From assembly GCA_949128115.1 (NCBI GenBank), contig OX421966.1, positions 558,001 through 622,000 of the forward strand: a stretch of DNA of 64,000 nucleotides, in the 5' to 3' direction. Of this stretch, positions 46,108-56,258 are shown one piece after another. How positions within the stretch are numbered: the stretch's first letter is position 1; every line of letters starts with the position of its first letter. Source of the stretch: Anaspis maculata (Eukaryota > Arthropoda > Insecta > Coleoptera > Scraptiidae). Made by a program: the position numbers and the translations under genes. The notes beneath the pieces are model-generated. The model did not search any database. It was given only the letters and a program-made list of their open reading frames with translations, and had not been told where the DNA came from.

Positions 46108-46455
46108 ATGAGTGATCAAATGAAGGCTGTACACTTGCTAAAGCCTGAGTTAGAATACGAATTACGAATAAGAGGGTATCCTGCTGTCAATAATCGAGAA
46201 CACGATGTCAAAAGAAAAATGTTAACCAAACTACTGCAACAAGAAGCGCATAGACCTTCAATCAATTACACTGATCCAAAATATGAGTTCGACAACGAAA
46301 AGGTTGTGATTAAAGATACATTAGATTCAATCAGGACAGTAATCAAAGATTTTGAGGGGCCTCGTACTGATTCGGCTTATCTTAGAGTCCAGTCTAGACT
46401 AAAACACCTCTACGGCCGCGTGGAACGCATAGTCATTCCGGAAGGTTGTTACTAA
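46108..46455 (+). pseudogene. gag, N-terminal part (interrupted)
   Basis: 115 codons from ATG 46108 to an in-frame TAA at 46453-46455. It starts MSDQMKAVHLLKPELEYELR, with a SAP-like helix pattern seen at the start of Gag in some insect gypsy elements (inference). The later Gag segment lies in the same frame (frame 1) after about 320 bp of non-coding, GC-richer sequence. Given the intact pol and near-identical LTRs, the break is recent or reflects an unusual gag organisation. Confidence 0.65.
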
Positions 46456-46776
46456 CTTCGGGCGGAAGCAAACACATACGGCCGGGCTAGCTCGAAGTCG
46501 GCTGTTGTGGGAACGTCCACTCTGTGGACAGTCTCTCCAGGAACCAGGGGTGGTAGGATGGTAGGAGTTTCAAACGGGATTAAGTGAAAACCAACAGAAT
46601 TAGTTGTATTGGCCGCAGGTCTTGAAAGCCTTTTTTTTCCGTCACACTTGTCACCTTCGTGTCACCCGATGCCATATGCCACGCTGATGGCGGAACGAGA
46701 AGCGGGTGGCACGACTCGTGTGTTTATCAATAAAAACGCCCAATGGGATTAAAAATATAATTTCGCGTCGCGGTAA
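46456..46776 (+). other. Non-coding, GC-richer segment splitting gag
   Basis: Stops occur in the gag frame throughout (for example TAA 46774-46776). It contains a T8 run at about 46631 and phrases such as GGGATTAA (twice). It could be a small inserted retroposon, but no clear target duplication or RNA polymerase III boxes were found. Confidence 0.5.
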
Positions 46777-46926
46777 CAAGGTAATGAAAAGGATGCGGTA
46801 GAAGAATTTAAAAATGATGCTAAAGCTTCCTGTCTCGAGCTTGAAATATTTTTGGATGAGAAAACTGTCGAAGATGAACCATTAGTCCAGTTAGCGTCAC
46901 CCGTAACAACTAATCCACCAATTTAA

Positions 46927-47763
46927 CATTACCAACCCGCACCTCGTTCACAGAAATTCGCTGTTCATAAGTGGAATTTAACATACAATGGCGAAGGCGA
47001 TTACCGGACACTTGTGGAATTTTTAGAACGGATTGAAGAGCTACGTATCGCTAGACATGTTGAAAAAGAAGAATTGTACGATTCCGCCGTAGAATTATTT
47101 TCCGGAGGAGCTTTGTGTTGGTTTCGATCAGTTAGGACCACAGTTAAGAATTGGGACGACCTCGTGCGCAAGCTGAAAGCTGAATTTTTACCGACCGATT
47201 ACGATGAGAAGATGTGGGACGAGATACGTGGAAGAATGCAGAGAAAAGGAGAGTCAACTCAGATGTTTGTAGCTGCTTTAGAAAATTTGTTTAACCGGTT
47301 GGGATATTTCGTCACGGAAAATAAGAAAATCAGAACAATTCGTAAAAACCTTTTACCTCATTACGTCACACAGCTATCACTGGCAAAAACAGACACCATT
47401 GCAGAACTTTTGGATGCGTGCAGAAAAATCGACGATGCCTATGACATTCGCAACGAAAATCGACGAAAACCCAACAACATTGCGTCATTGGACCGAGTGG
47501 ATTCGCCAAGATATCAACCGAAACCGAAAGCATCAGAGAACAACACCAACCATCAGAAGGCATTCAACAAAAACAGCAACTCTCGAAAAAACACTTGGAA
47601 TCGTTCAACCCAGGACAATCCTAGAACACCACCAATATGTTGGAACTGTCGACAACCCAACCACTCTTTCAGGTATTGTTTGGCAGAAAGAAAGAAGTTT
47701 TGTTTTAGATGCGGAAAGCAGGATGTCACCGTGAAAGAATGTAATTGCTCAAAAAACGAATAA
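46927..47763 (+). CDS. gag, central and nucleocapsid part
   Basis: Open in the gag frame from just after a TAA at 46924-46926 to TAA 47761-47763; coding similarity also precedes that stop (EEFKNDAKASCLELEIFLDE from 46801), so a second nonsense codon interrupts gag. It has a capsid-like region (LFSGGALCWFRSVR, LVRKLKAEFLPTDYDEKMWD) and a basic nucleocapsid with one proper zinc knuckle, CWNCRQPNHSFRYC (C-x2-C-x4-H-x4-C), plus a second, CFRCGKQDVTVKEC, in which the His is Val. It ends 7 bases after a slippery heptamer, overlapping pol. Confidence 0.8.
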   Translation, partial: HYQPAPRSQKFAVHKWNLTYNGEGDYRTLVEFLERIEELRIARHVEKEELYDSAVELFSGGALCWFRSVRTTVKNWDDLVRKLKAEFLPTDYDEKMWDEIRGRMQRKGESTQMFVAALENLFNRLGYFVTENKKIRTIRKNLLPHYVTQLSLAKTDTIAELLDACRKIDDAYDIRNENRRKPNNIASLDRVDSPRYQPKPKASENNTNHQKAFNKNSNSRKNTWNRSTQDNPRTPPICWNCRQPNHSFRYCLAERKKFCFRCGKQDVTVKECNCSKNE

Positions 47764-50700
47764 GCCGGACATCTACACCATCTCTACAGACGTCCAGGAA
47801 AAATATGTTAAAGTTAGATAGTAATCGTAATAATAATAGCTGGAAAGCATGGTTAAAAGTAGTCTCCGATTTTTATAACATCAAAATTAAAAAGCAAGAT
47901 AATGAAATTTCACCCGTTTTCACTCAAGTAAAATTTGATAACAGACCTTTCATTGAAATAGTAATTTTTGGCATTCACAAAGTAGCTTTATTAGATTCAG
48001 GTGCAAATTTAAGTATTATAGGTGGAAAAGGTAAAGATATAGTAAAATTATGTAGGTCAAAAGTTAGAAATTATGTTGGTAGTCATGTCTCAACCGCGGA
48101 TGGAAAATCACAAAAAGTAGAAGGAATTCTTGAAGTCCCAGTTTGCATGGAAAATTGCTGCAGGTTAGTTCAGTTTTTAATTGTCCCGTCACTAAGTCAT
48201 GATATAATATTAGGAAGCGATTTTTGCAGAGAATTTCAGCTTAATTTGGATTTTAAAAATAATTCTTGGAAAGTTCAAAGCCCTTTAGTCGGTGTAAGTT
48301 TAATTGAATTAGTTGATATTGAAGAAAGCGGTCAAAAGAGTAAATTTGTTGCGAGCGTGGAAGACAAAGGAAAACAAATAGAAGAATTAAAAAAATCATT
48401 TGAAGAAGTTGCGAGTACCGACACACATCTTGGAAAAACATCTATGATTGTTCATCACATTGATACTGGAGACGCGAAACCATTTAAACAGCGGCAGTAC
48501 CCATTGTCACCCTACATGATGCGGCATTTAAATAAAGAAATAGATCGAATGTTATCTCTAGGAGTCATTGAGCCTTCACATGGTTCCTGGAATTCGCCTG
48601 TGCTGCTTGTGACAAAGAAAACTGGTGAATATCGCTTTTGTTTCGATGGGAGAAAGTTGAATAGCGTCACTAAACCAGATTGCTACCCATTACCAAGAGT
48701 CGATCGGATTTTAAGCCTGCTCAGCAACGCAAAGTACATTTCATCAATTGACCTAAGGAACGCTTTTTGGCAAGTGCCTCTCGATGAAGATAGTAAGGAG
48801 AAAACTGGTTTTTCGATACCTGGAAGGGGAATGTTCAATTTTTGTATGATGCCCTTCGGTCTGTGCAACTCGGCTCAGAGTCAGCAGAGATTGATGGATG
48901 CAGTATTCGGACCAAAGTATGAGCCGAATATATTCTGTTACTTGGATGACATCATCATAATTTCAGAAACATTCGAACACCATCTCGAACTCCTCAGAGA
49001 AGTTAAAGATCTACTCCAAAAAGCAAACCTCACAGTAAATTTAAACAAGTGTGAATTTTTCAGACCATCCCTCAAGTATTTAGGATTCATTGTTGATCAA
49101 CATGGGCTACGTACAGACCCGGAGAAAGTAGCAGCAATGGTAGATTATCCAAGACCAACTACCACCACAGAAGTCAAGCGTTTCGTCGGTCTCTGTTCGT
49201 GGTACCGAAGATTCATAGAACATTTTTCCACCCTTATGTCTCCAATCAATGATTTACTCAAAGGCCAGAAAAAAGGAAACAAGATCACCTGGAATCCAGC
49301 AGCCGAAATTGCCTTCAAACAAATTAAAGAAGCATTAATATCAGCACCCATCTTGAGAAGTCCGAATTTTGAGTTGCCGTTCACAATTCAGTGTGATGCA
49401 TCAGATTATGGTTTGGGCGGTGTTCTGACACAACAAGTTGACGGTGAAGAATATGTAATAGCCTTTTGTTCTCGCTCCATGAATCGAACCGAACGTGCCT
49501 ATACCACGACACAGAAGGAACTTCTCGCACTAATTTTTTGTCTTGAAAGATTCAGACCATACGTGGAAGGAACCAAGTTCACAGTAATTACCGATCACTA
49601 CTCTCTTCTATGGCTGATGAACATGAAAGACTTGACTGGTAAACTTGCACGGTGGGCTATCAAAATCCAACAGTATTCTTTCGACTTAATACACCGCAAA
49701 GGAAAATTACACGTCGTACCAGATGCTCTTTCTAGGATTCCCGATAAACAAATAATTTCAGTGGACACGTTGACGATCAGTCAGGATAAATTGGATCCTT
49801 GGTATCGTGGTTTGCGTAACAATATTCTCCAAAACCCGCAAAATTATCCCTTATGGTGTGTGGAAGGGGAGTGCATTTTGAAATTAATACCGTCGCGTAC
49901 GTCAGTGAAAACTAACACCAAAGAATGGAAACTTCTGATACCGTCATCCCAAAGAAAAGAATGTATTAAGTCGTGCCATGACAATCCAACTTCCAGTCAT
50001 TTTGGATTTTACAAGACTCTTTCTAGATTACGTGAACAATATTATTGGCCGAAAATGAGGACTGATGTCATAAAGTACGTGCGTAATTGTCAAACTTGCG
50101 GAGAGCAAAAGAGTACAAACTTGTTACCTATGGGACTGATGGGAACTGAAAAACGAGTAAAATATCCTTGGCAGATAGTAGCAGCAGATATAATGGGGCC
50201 ATTTCCACGTTCAAAGAAGGGTAATGCATTCTTGTTAGTTGTATCAGACTGGTACACCAAGTTTTCTTTATTGTACCCTATGCGTAAGGCCACAGCCTCT
50301 TCAATTGTGAAATTCATGGAAGAACAAGTATTTTTGATACAGGGTGTACCACAGTTCCTGATAGTAGATAATGGGACGCAGTTCGCAGGGAGATTTTTCA
50401 AAGCATTAGCTGACAAATACGAGATTCAGAAGATATGGTTTAACGCTCGCTACCATGCACAAGCAAATTTTGTTGAGCGCGTAAACAGGACTGTGGGCGT
50501 CGCCATCAGATCATTTATCAAAGACAACAATCACAAAGAGTGGGACCAAAACCTTCCAAGCATACAGTACGCCATAAACTCAGCAAAACACGAAGTAACT
50601 GGATACACCCCTTCGTTTTTGAATTTTGGAAGAATCACACCTATCTCCGGAAAATATTATGGTACCGTTGAATCCACCGCAGACATTGAACTCCTAGCTG

Positions 50701-51053
50701 ACGATAGAAAAGATTATGGCGAAGATCTAAGGAAACTGAAAGACCTTTCCAAGAACATTCAAGACAGACTGAATAATGCCTACAAACAAAACAACAAACG
50801 ATATAATTTGCGACGACGAGATGCCACTTTTGAGCCCGGTCAGAAAGTATGGAGGAGAAACAAGGTTTTGTCCAACAAAGCCAATGACTTCTCAGCCAAG
50901 TTGGCGAAAAAATACGTTTTGAATATTGTTGTTCGTAAAGTCTCACGTCTAGTTTATTCCTTAAAAAATATGGATGGTTCTGATGCAGGATCATGGCATG
51001 TCCAGGATCTAAAGGAATACATGGGTTCAAACTCAGATGTGTCAGTGGGATGA
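47745..51053 (+). CDS. pol polyprotein: protease, RT, RNase H, integrase
   Basis: About 1100 codons, open from 47745, in the -1 frame relative to gag and probably entered by frameshifting at 47751-47757, so the first codon is not a real start. Order: aspartic protease (ALLDSGANLSIIGG), reverse transcriptase (FCFDGRKLNSVTKPDCYPLP, then FCYLDDIIII with the catalytic YLDD), RNase H (QCDASDYGLGG, KELLALIFCLERF, VITDHYSLLWL) and integrase with an HHCC zinc site (H..H..CQTC) and DDE residues in VAADIMGPF, LIVDNGTQF and NFVERVNR. A GPY/F-like C-terminal module follows. No breaks seen; a potentially active enzyme set. Confidence 0.95.
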   Translation: MLKKRISRTSTPSLQTSRKNMLKLDSNRNNNSWKAWLKVVSDFYNIKIKKQDNEISPVFTQVKFDNRPFIEIVIFGIHKVALLDSGANLSIIGGKGKDIVKLCRSKVRNYVGSHVSTADGKSQKVEGILEVPVCMENCCRLVQFLIVPSLSHDIILGSDFCREFQLNLDFKNNSWKVQSPLVGVSLIELVDIEESGQKSKFVASVEDKGKQIEELKKSFEEVASTDTHLGKTSMIVHHIDTGDAKPFKQRQYPLSPYMMRHLNKEIDRMLSLGVIEPSHGSWNSPVLLVTKKTGEYRFCFDGRKLNSVTKPDCYPLPRVDRILSLLSNAKYISSIDLRNAFWQVPLDEDSKEKTGFSIPGRGMFNFCMMPFGLCNSAQSQQRLMDAVFGPKYEPNIFCYLDDIIIISETFEHHLELLREVKDLLQKANLTVNLNKCEFFRPSLKYLGFIVDQHGLRTDPEKVAAMVDYPRPTTTTEVKRFVGLCSWYRRFIEHFSTLMSPINDLLKGQKKGNKITWNPAAEIAFKQIKEALISAPILRSPNFELPFTIQCDASDYGLGGVLTQQVDGEEYVIAFCSRSMNRTERAYTTTQKELLALIFCLERFRPYVEGTKFTVITDHYSLLWLMNMKDLTGKLARWAIKIQQYSFDLIHRKGKLHVVPDALSRIPDKQIISVDTLTISQDKLDPWYRGLRNNILQNPQNYPLWCVEGECILKLIPSRTSVKTNTKEWKLLIPSSQRKECIKSCHDNPTSSHFGFYKTLSRLREQYYWPKMRTDVIKYVRNCQTCGEQKSTNLLPMGLMGTEKRVKYPWQIVAADIMGPFPRSKKGNAFLLVVSDWYTKFSLLYPMRKATASSIVKFMEEQVFLIQGVPQFLIVDNGTQFAGRFFKALADKYEIQKIWFNARYHAQANFVERVNRTVGVAIRSFIKDNNHKEWDQNLPSIQYAINSAKHEVTGYTPSFLNFGRITPISGKYYGTVESTADIELLADDRKDYGEDLRKLKDLSKNIQDRLNNAYKQNNKRYNLRRRDATFEPGQKVWRRNKVLSNKANDFSAKLAKKYVLNIVVRKVSRLVYSLKNMDGSDAGSWHVQDLKEYMGSNSDVSVG
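47751..47757 (+). promoter_or_regulatory. -1 ribosomal frameshift site AAAAAAC
   Basis: In the gag frame it is read TCA AAA AAC GAA TAA, the classical X-XXY-YYZ arrangement (A AAA AAC). A one-base slip back enters exactly the pol frame (CGA ATA AGC). The gag stop comes 7 nt after the last slippery base. Confidence 0.85.
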
Positions 51054-51505
51054 AAAGGCATATGCCAGATTAAAAAAGACCCCTGAAATACTCAATTTGT
51101 AAATATTTGTAAATATGCAAAATTAGTTTCTAATGAAACAAAACCTCAGCAAAAGCTGGATAAAAAGGCAAACCGTAGCATTAGATAATTGTAAATAGCG
51201 TTAGTTAGGTATAGATTAGGTTACTTATTTTATAAGGCTCATAAAAAAAACTAGGCATCTGGCACATTACTATGAAAATCTGAATACTAGACCCCCCGAA
51301 TTTGTCCCCTACTGATAATGACTCTCCCGATTATGTTCCATACTTTTTGGCGTTTGGTACGCGTAGTTACCGCAGTATTCTTCAAGTGAGTTTTCATTCT
51401 ACAATTCTTGATTCGATTATAAATTTTCAAACATTTAAAGTAAAGCAGTTTTAGTGAAAAAATTTTTTCTTTCGAAAAATTTTTTTTTCCCAAGGAAACG
51501 GGGAG
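51054..51505 (+). other. Pol-LTR spacer with polypurine tract
   Basis: Non-coding AT-rich DNA after the pol stop. It ends in AAGGAAACGGGGAG (51492-51505) directly before the 3' LTR: the purine tract that primes plus-strand synthesis. No env-like frame is present. Confidence 0.75.
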
Positions 51506-53082
51506 TGTAACGTTTTTTTAGACTCAAGAAACGTTGGGAAATCATTGTTTAAAAGTATAGGAACGTCCTTACCGAAATGCCTAATAATTCCTGAATCGGT
51601 GGCCGCTTCATTAAAAATCATTCAAGTTTGTCCGCTACAAGCAAGTGAAGGTCATCTTTGTTTATGTTTATCTTATGGTTTATTAAAGTCTGTGTAAGAG
51701 GGCACCATTATTGATTTATTGATTGACATGAAAGACAATTATGATAGGTGACAGAGCGGTGTCATTTTTTTTCTTCCTCCTCTGATTCCGTGGGAGCAAC
51801 AACGTTATCTCGTGTTCCAGGAATTTCGAACGAAACCTCGACCATCCGGGTAGTTAACCCCTACAAAATACAACGAAAACATACAGTTGTATAAAATATA
51901 ACATTCTGTCGAGGTATGTTTTTCAAATTTTCACAATTTTAAGTCACATGGTTTTTACCTTGCATCAATCTCTATAGGTTTCAAGTTCATATCAGAGAAC
52001 GTTGTTTAATTATGGTTCCAATCAATCATCCGGGACTTTCAACGGTCGCCGCCCGTCCTGGCATGTCGTCGTCTCCCAGGATGATGGCTTAAGCGAATGA
52101 GTCTCGGCTCCGATCCAAACATATGATCCAAACAAATGTCACTCCACATGATGTCACCGATGTACCTCTATCTTCACCGTTCCCTTCAGGACCTCGAATT
52201 GGACCCGTCTATTATGATGACCAGCTTGCCAGGTGTCCACCATCTCGTCACCGGCTATGAATGAATTCCACCACTTGACTCGATCCATGATGGGTATCTC
52301 TTGGAACGAGCAGCGATTTATCATCAAGGGCTAAGTCTTTTTATGGTCTCCTCTATCTTCTGTAAAAAACCAATAACCTTACATTTCTATTTTGTGTCAT
52401 AATTCAAATGTCGAATACCTTTGGGAAATAATATGTGTGCACACAGATCCATACCCTGATAGGTTTGTGTAATTCGTAATCATATGGCATCGGCCAACAA
52501 AAAAGGTAAGGTTTGGGTAATAGACAGTGAGCCAGGAGTTATTCACAATAGCCAACAGCCGCGTTTCAGTAAATGTCTTCCTCTCTTCATCATTTATGTT
52601 CGTTCTGGAGAGATTTGACCTACAAAATTAAAGTTTTTATCATCAAGTTATGCTCGAGTCAAATCAAAGTCAAAATAATATATCAAATTGTAGCTTGTTA
52701 CTCACGTTCATATAACATCCAATTTATGAATAAACTGTGTCCACAATTATGCCAAAATCATTTCGTTTTCAGTACTTTTGTAAACAATCCATTTCAGCCA
52801 CTTGCCGATGTAAACATCAGCTGTTTCAAACTGTCATAATACTTGACCTTGACAACTGTCATTCACGCGTCGCACCAACGGCGGGAAATTCAAACGGCAT
52901 CATCCGAAATCCTTGGTTGGAAAAGGTCGGATTGTCCACATTTAAATTTCCAACTGGCGCCTTATAAATAAATATTGTAATTTACCATCTATTGCCGTAA
53001 CCCACACCCTTGCCACTAGCTAGCCGCAGCAAACCAACCTCGTTTGAAAAACGGGAGCAGCATAACAAAATAAAAATGTTAT
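51506..53082 (+). repeat. 3' LTR
   Basis: 1577 bp, the same length as the 5' LTR, with two visible substitutions. Followed by the AACAC target duplication (53083-53087). Confidence 0.93.
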
Positions 53083-53739
53083 AACACCACCTACTTTGTG
53101 ATACATCAAATTAAAGGGAATTGAATTCTTATTCTGGAAAGAATTTTTTTTCAATTTTCTACCCCTCCCCCAATAAATTGGTCAATTGGAGTATTCTAGG
53201 GGGGAAATGGAGCGCCTTAAAAATTGTGAAAAATCTTTTTCAGGAAAAGAATTCAATTCCCTTAAATTTGATGTATCACAAAGTGGGTATTGATATTTTA
53301 GATTCTTAAGGTCAGGTGGGGGGAGCGAAGGGATGAATTTGGGTTCCACTTTTTTCATAGAAAATGTTCTCTTTTGATGCTATGCAGGATGACGTTGACT
53401 GTATTGAAAGGGAATGGAGGTCATGAATAATAACTTGGACACTCAGAGAATTTCAGGAAGAATGGGGGGTAGGGTTGAAAAATTCCAAAATATTTTTTTT
53501 AGAAAGAGAATTCAATTCTCTTCAATTTGATGTATCGCAAGGTAGGTGGTGTCATTTGAAATTTCAAAGTTGGGGTGAATGGGGGCGAGGGGGCTCAAGA
53601 TATATCTTCAATATATATTTCAGATGTCCCCTTCGATATAAAAATCGACCTGTTTTTGCTCAAAGACATTTGCACTAGGAATCGGGAGATATTGCAGGTG
53701 GATAGTTTTCAAATGATCACCCGGTATACTTTCTGGATC

Positions 53740-53940
53740 GAAGCTGTAGAGCTGAAACAACGGGATGCGGAAAGCAGCAAGTTCGGCAGCAAGCAACGAT
53801 TTGCTTTCTCACATCATTAGCTGTTGCGATGACCTGTGATAAGACTTCACATTGAACTTTTCGATAACAAGAAATAAAACGTTGGTTTCTGTTGAGATTC
53901 TTTTTACTGAGTGAATCAAGACAGCTTCGAATAAAATAAA
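53740..53940 (-). other. Distal conserved 3' flank of LRR copy F
   Basis: Reverse complement of the copy E distal flank (37290-37460), including the complement of AGTATCTCAACA and TTGGTTCAGCTC. It shows that E and F share the same long duplicon in opposite orientation. Confidence 0.65.
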
Positions 53941-53941
53941 G

Positions 53942-54059
53942 GGTATAGGCTGTCTGATTTCAACATGATTCTAGTGGGCTGTGTTTCTGGTCACCATCGG
54001 CCGATCGCGGCCTGAATCGCAGCCCACTGGAATCATGTAGAAATCAGACAGCCTATACC
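53942..54059. mobile_element. 118-bp hairpin element (MITE-like)
   Basis: Starts GGTATAGGCTGTCTGATTTC and ends with its reverse complement, with arms of about 38 bp carrying two mismatches and a ~40-bp loop. It replaces a stretch that is present in the copy E flank. No target duplication is certain. Confidence 0.75.
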
Positions 54060-54493
54060 TACGTCTACTTTCAAGAATTCAATAGTCAAGCTATAGAACA
54101 CGTGGAAGATATATAGAATGATAACAACAACAAACTGGAACAGATGTAAGAGAAGTTTTCCCAGGCGTGGTTCTCTTTTAGATAGACTGGTTGGCTGGCA
54201 AGCTCGTTCAATTTTTTATTGCTTTTGGAAATTCCATATTGTTCGTTGCTTCCAGGCATTTAATTTGCAATGTTTCGAGAGTCATTGCAAGGCAGTGGTT
54301 CACATTATTCAGGATAGTAAGTGAAGGAGGTATAGTTGAGTCATGAAAAATTCCGAGTTTGTTATGCTGCAGTTACGATTTCCGCAGAAGTGTGAAAAAC
54401 GAATGTTCCAGCTTGAAACTGTTCAATTGCATTAACCTAGTAACAAGTTTGAAGTTTGTGAAACTCCAAAGATTCAGGAAGAGTTATGGCATT
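54060..54493 (-). other. Proximal conserved 3' flank / 3' UTR of LRR copy F
   Basis: Reverse complement matches the 3' flanks of A, C and E (complement of TTCTATAGCTTGACTATT, GCCAGCCAACCAG, and the segment immediately after the stop). Confidence 0.65.
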
Positions 54494-55858
54494 TCATAAA
54501 CGTTGGTTTTGTACGTGAACTTTGACATATTCTTGCAGTTCTTTCCAACCATCACTCTCGGGAGAAGGAATCTCATCCAGATACAATCGATACAGATTAG
54601 TCAAATTATCGAACGTTTCCGATTGTAATTGTTCAATTTCATTGAAATTCAAGCTCAAAGAGACCAAGTTGCTCAAGCCTTCGAACGCATCGACCGGTAT
54701 GTTTTTCAAACGGTTGTGGCTCAAATATAAGGATTGCAATTGTGGCATCCCTCTGAAAGCACCATTCTCGATAACAGAAATCCTATTTTTATGCAGTGGC
54801 AGCACGCGCAAATCAATCAGTCCTTCAAAATTACCACTCGCGAGAGCTTCTATTTCATTCATGGACAAATCTAGATGACGCAGCTGGCTCAAACCTTGGA
54901 ACACACCAACTGGAAGACTTCTCAACCGGTTGTTTTCCAACCATAGTTTGGATAATTTTGGCATTCCTTTAAAAGCGTTTTTTTCGATCAGAGAAATTGA
55001 GTTTTCTCTTAGATAAAGTTCATCAAGATTGTTCAGATCTTTGAAAGTATCATTTGCAAGAATTCCGATTTCATTTTGAGACAGATATAGAATACTTAAA
55101 CGACTCAAACCTTGTAACGCATCAACTGGTAGCTTCTTCAAACGGTTAGATCGTAAGCTTAAAAACTCCAATTTTGGTGTTTTTTGCAAGGCACCTTTTT
55201 CGATATCCGAAATTTCATTTTCGTTCAAGTCTAAGTCCTCTAAATCGTTCAGCCCTCCAAATAGATCACTTTCAATAGCAGCAATTTTATTTTTGTACAA
55301 CTTGAAAATTTTCAAGTGGTTCAAGCCTTGTAATGCTCCAACTGGTATGGTTTTCAAACTGTTGGTATGCAAATGTAATTCAATCAATCTTGGCATTCCT
55401 TCCAAAGCACTTATTTCCATAACAGAAATGTTGTTTTTATGCAGATATAGCCCTTGTAAATTGTGTAGCCCTTCAAACGAGTTATTCTTCAAAGTAACAA
55501 TTTCATTTTCAGCCAAATACAGCAGCGCCAAATTGCTCAGCTTCACAAACGTCCCTGGTTCTACTTCTTTGATGTGAATTTTTGTCAACGTAACGTCGTA
55601 GAGCTGACCAGCTTCTGGGAAACTCAACAGAAATAACTTGGGCAAATGGGTGATATTTGATTCAACAACTTCGAGTGTGCTAACAGGATATTCATGGGGA
55701 ATATTGTTCAACATTGTTGAATTTGCGTCGGACTGAGATATACCCGAACATGTAATATGAGTATAATTTTGACCGTAGGAGGATTCCGTACAAGAGTAAG
55801 CATCAGTTTCTGAGAAAAGCCAAGCAAGTAACAGAACCAGTTTCATCACAGGCTTCAT
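54494..55858 (-). CDS. Secreted LRR protein, copy F
   Basis: 454 residues on the minus strand from ATG 55858-55856, six bases after acceptor TTCCAG (AG at 55866-55865). Signal peptide MKPVMKLVLLLAWLFSETDA, Cys cap (CTESSYGQ..ITCSG), conserved SNIT glycosylation site, then about fifteen 24-residue LRRs in the family's three-type order. It ends PSPESDGWKELQEYVKVHVQ. It is collinear with copy E over its whole length and has Trp where E has a stop. Promoter and splice signals are intact, so it is likely the functional member of the E/F pair. No membrane anchor; ligand and tissue unknown. Confidence 0.93.
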   Translation of the reverse strand: MKPVMKLVLLLAWLFSETDAYSCTESSYGQNYTHITCSGISQSDANSTMLNNIPHEYPVSTLEVVESNITHLPKLFLLSFPEAGQLYDVTLTKIHIKEVEPGTFVKLSNLALLYLAENEIVTLKNNSFEGLHNLQGLYLHKNNISVMEISALEGMPRLIELHLHTNSLKTIPVGALQGLNHLKIFKLYKNKIAAIESDLFGGLNDLEDLDLNENEISDIEKGALQKTPKLEFLSLRSNRLKKLPVDALQGLSRLSILYLSQNEIGILANDTFKDLNNLDELYLRENSISLIEKNAFKGMPKLSKLWLENNRLRSLPVGVFQGLSQLRHLDLSMNEIEALASGNFEGLIDLRVLPLHKNRISVIENGAFRGMPQLQSLYLSHNRLKNIPVDAFEGLSNLVSLSLNFNEIEQLQSETFDNLTNLYRLYLDEIPSPESDGWKELQEYVKVHVQNQRL

Positions 55859-56164
55859 TGTTATCTGGAACAAATCAAACCAATCACCAATTGAATAATC
55901 TCTGAAACCGTCAGTTTCACAAAAAAAAAAAGATGATCAGCCATTAGGCTGATTGCAGAATAACTGAACTTTTTTCTATTGGATGCTAGTCAATCGACCA
56001 CCAATAATTGTTTTATTGACTAAATGCTAGTCAATGACTATGGTACTAGAGCCGCAAGAATATTTTCTCACATAGTTTTGCAGTTTTATTTGGAATAAAT
56101 ATAAGTAATTTTATAAAAAAGGTTATTAATAGTTTACAAAGGTTCAAATTCAGGATCCACTTAC

Positions 56165-56258
56165 CTTTACTCTGCAAGCTGATGTTCTTTTTCCACAAGG
56201 GTCTGCAAAATATCAAATTTCTTTGAAGTACCTCTTTCAGATGCGATATTATCTCAAC
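56165..56258 (-). other. Non-coding exon 1 of LRR copy F
   Basis: On the minus strand it ends CTTGCAGAGTAAAG before donor GTAAGTGG (G 56164, T 56163). The intron to 55865 is 300 bp. The exon end differs from the family's GTGGTAGAG but the donor is strong. Confidence 0.65.

Larger units (their letters stand above)
43926..53082 (+). mobile_element. Ty3/gypsy LTR retrotransposon, 9157 bp
   Basis: Two 1577-bp LTRs (43926-45502 and 51506-53082) are flanked by a perfect AACAC target duplication (43921-43925 and 53083-53087). I see only two differences between the LTRs (44337 G against 51917 T; 45471 G against 53051 A), so the insertion is very young. Domain order protease-RT-RNase H-integrase defines Ty3/gypsy (Metaviridae-type). 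There is no env-like frame after pol. Internal length is 6003 bp. gag is interrupted, so this copy probably needs Gag supplied by others. Confidence 0.95.
43483..53728. mobile_element. Fold-back element interrupted by the gypsy element
   Basis: Ends are inverted repeats: TATACCGGGTAATCATTTGA (from 43483) and TCAAATGATCACCCGGTATA (to 53728). Without the inserted 9157-bp element and one AACAC it would be about 1084 bp. Its two arms are imperfect inverted copies (for example TACCCAAATTCACCCCTCTG near 43870 against GGATGAATTTGGGTTCCAC near 53333). Relatives lie at 12107-12977 and 17872-20858. There is no transposase. Confidence 0.8.

Noticed and set aside
46456..46776. rDNA or tRNA-derived origin of the segment inside gag
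   Set aside because: GC-richness and a GTAACAAGGT phrase near its right edge suggested it, but no extended rRNA match, A/B boxes or target duplication could be supported.
51054..51505. env gene of the gypsy element
   Set aside because: Only ~450 bp of AT-rich non-coding DNA lies between pol and the LTR; no membrane protein frame is present.
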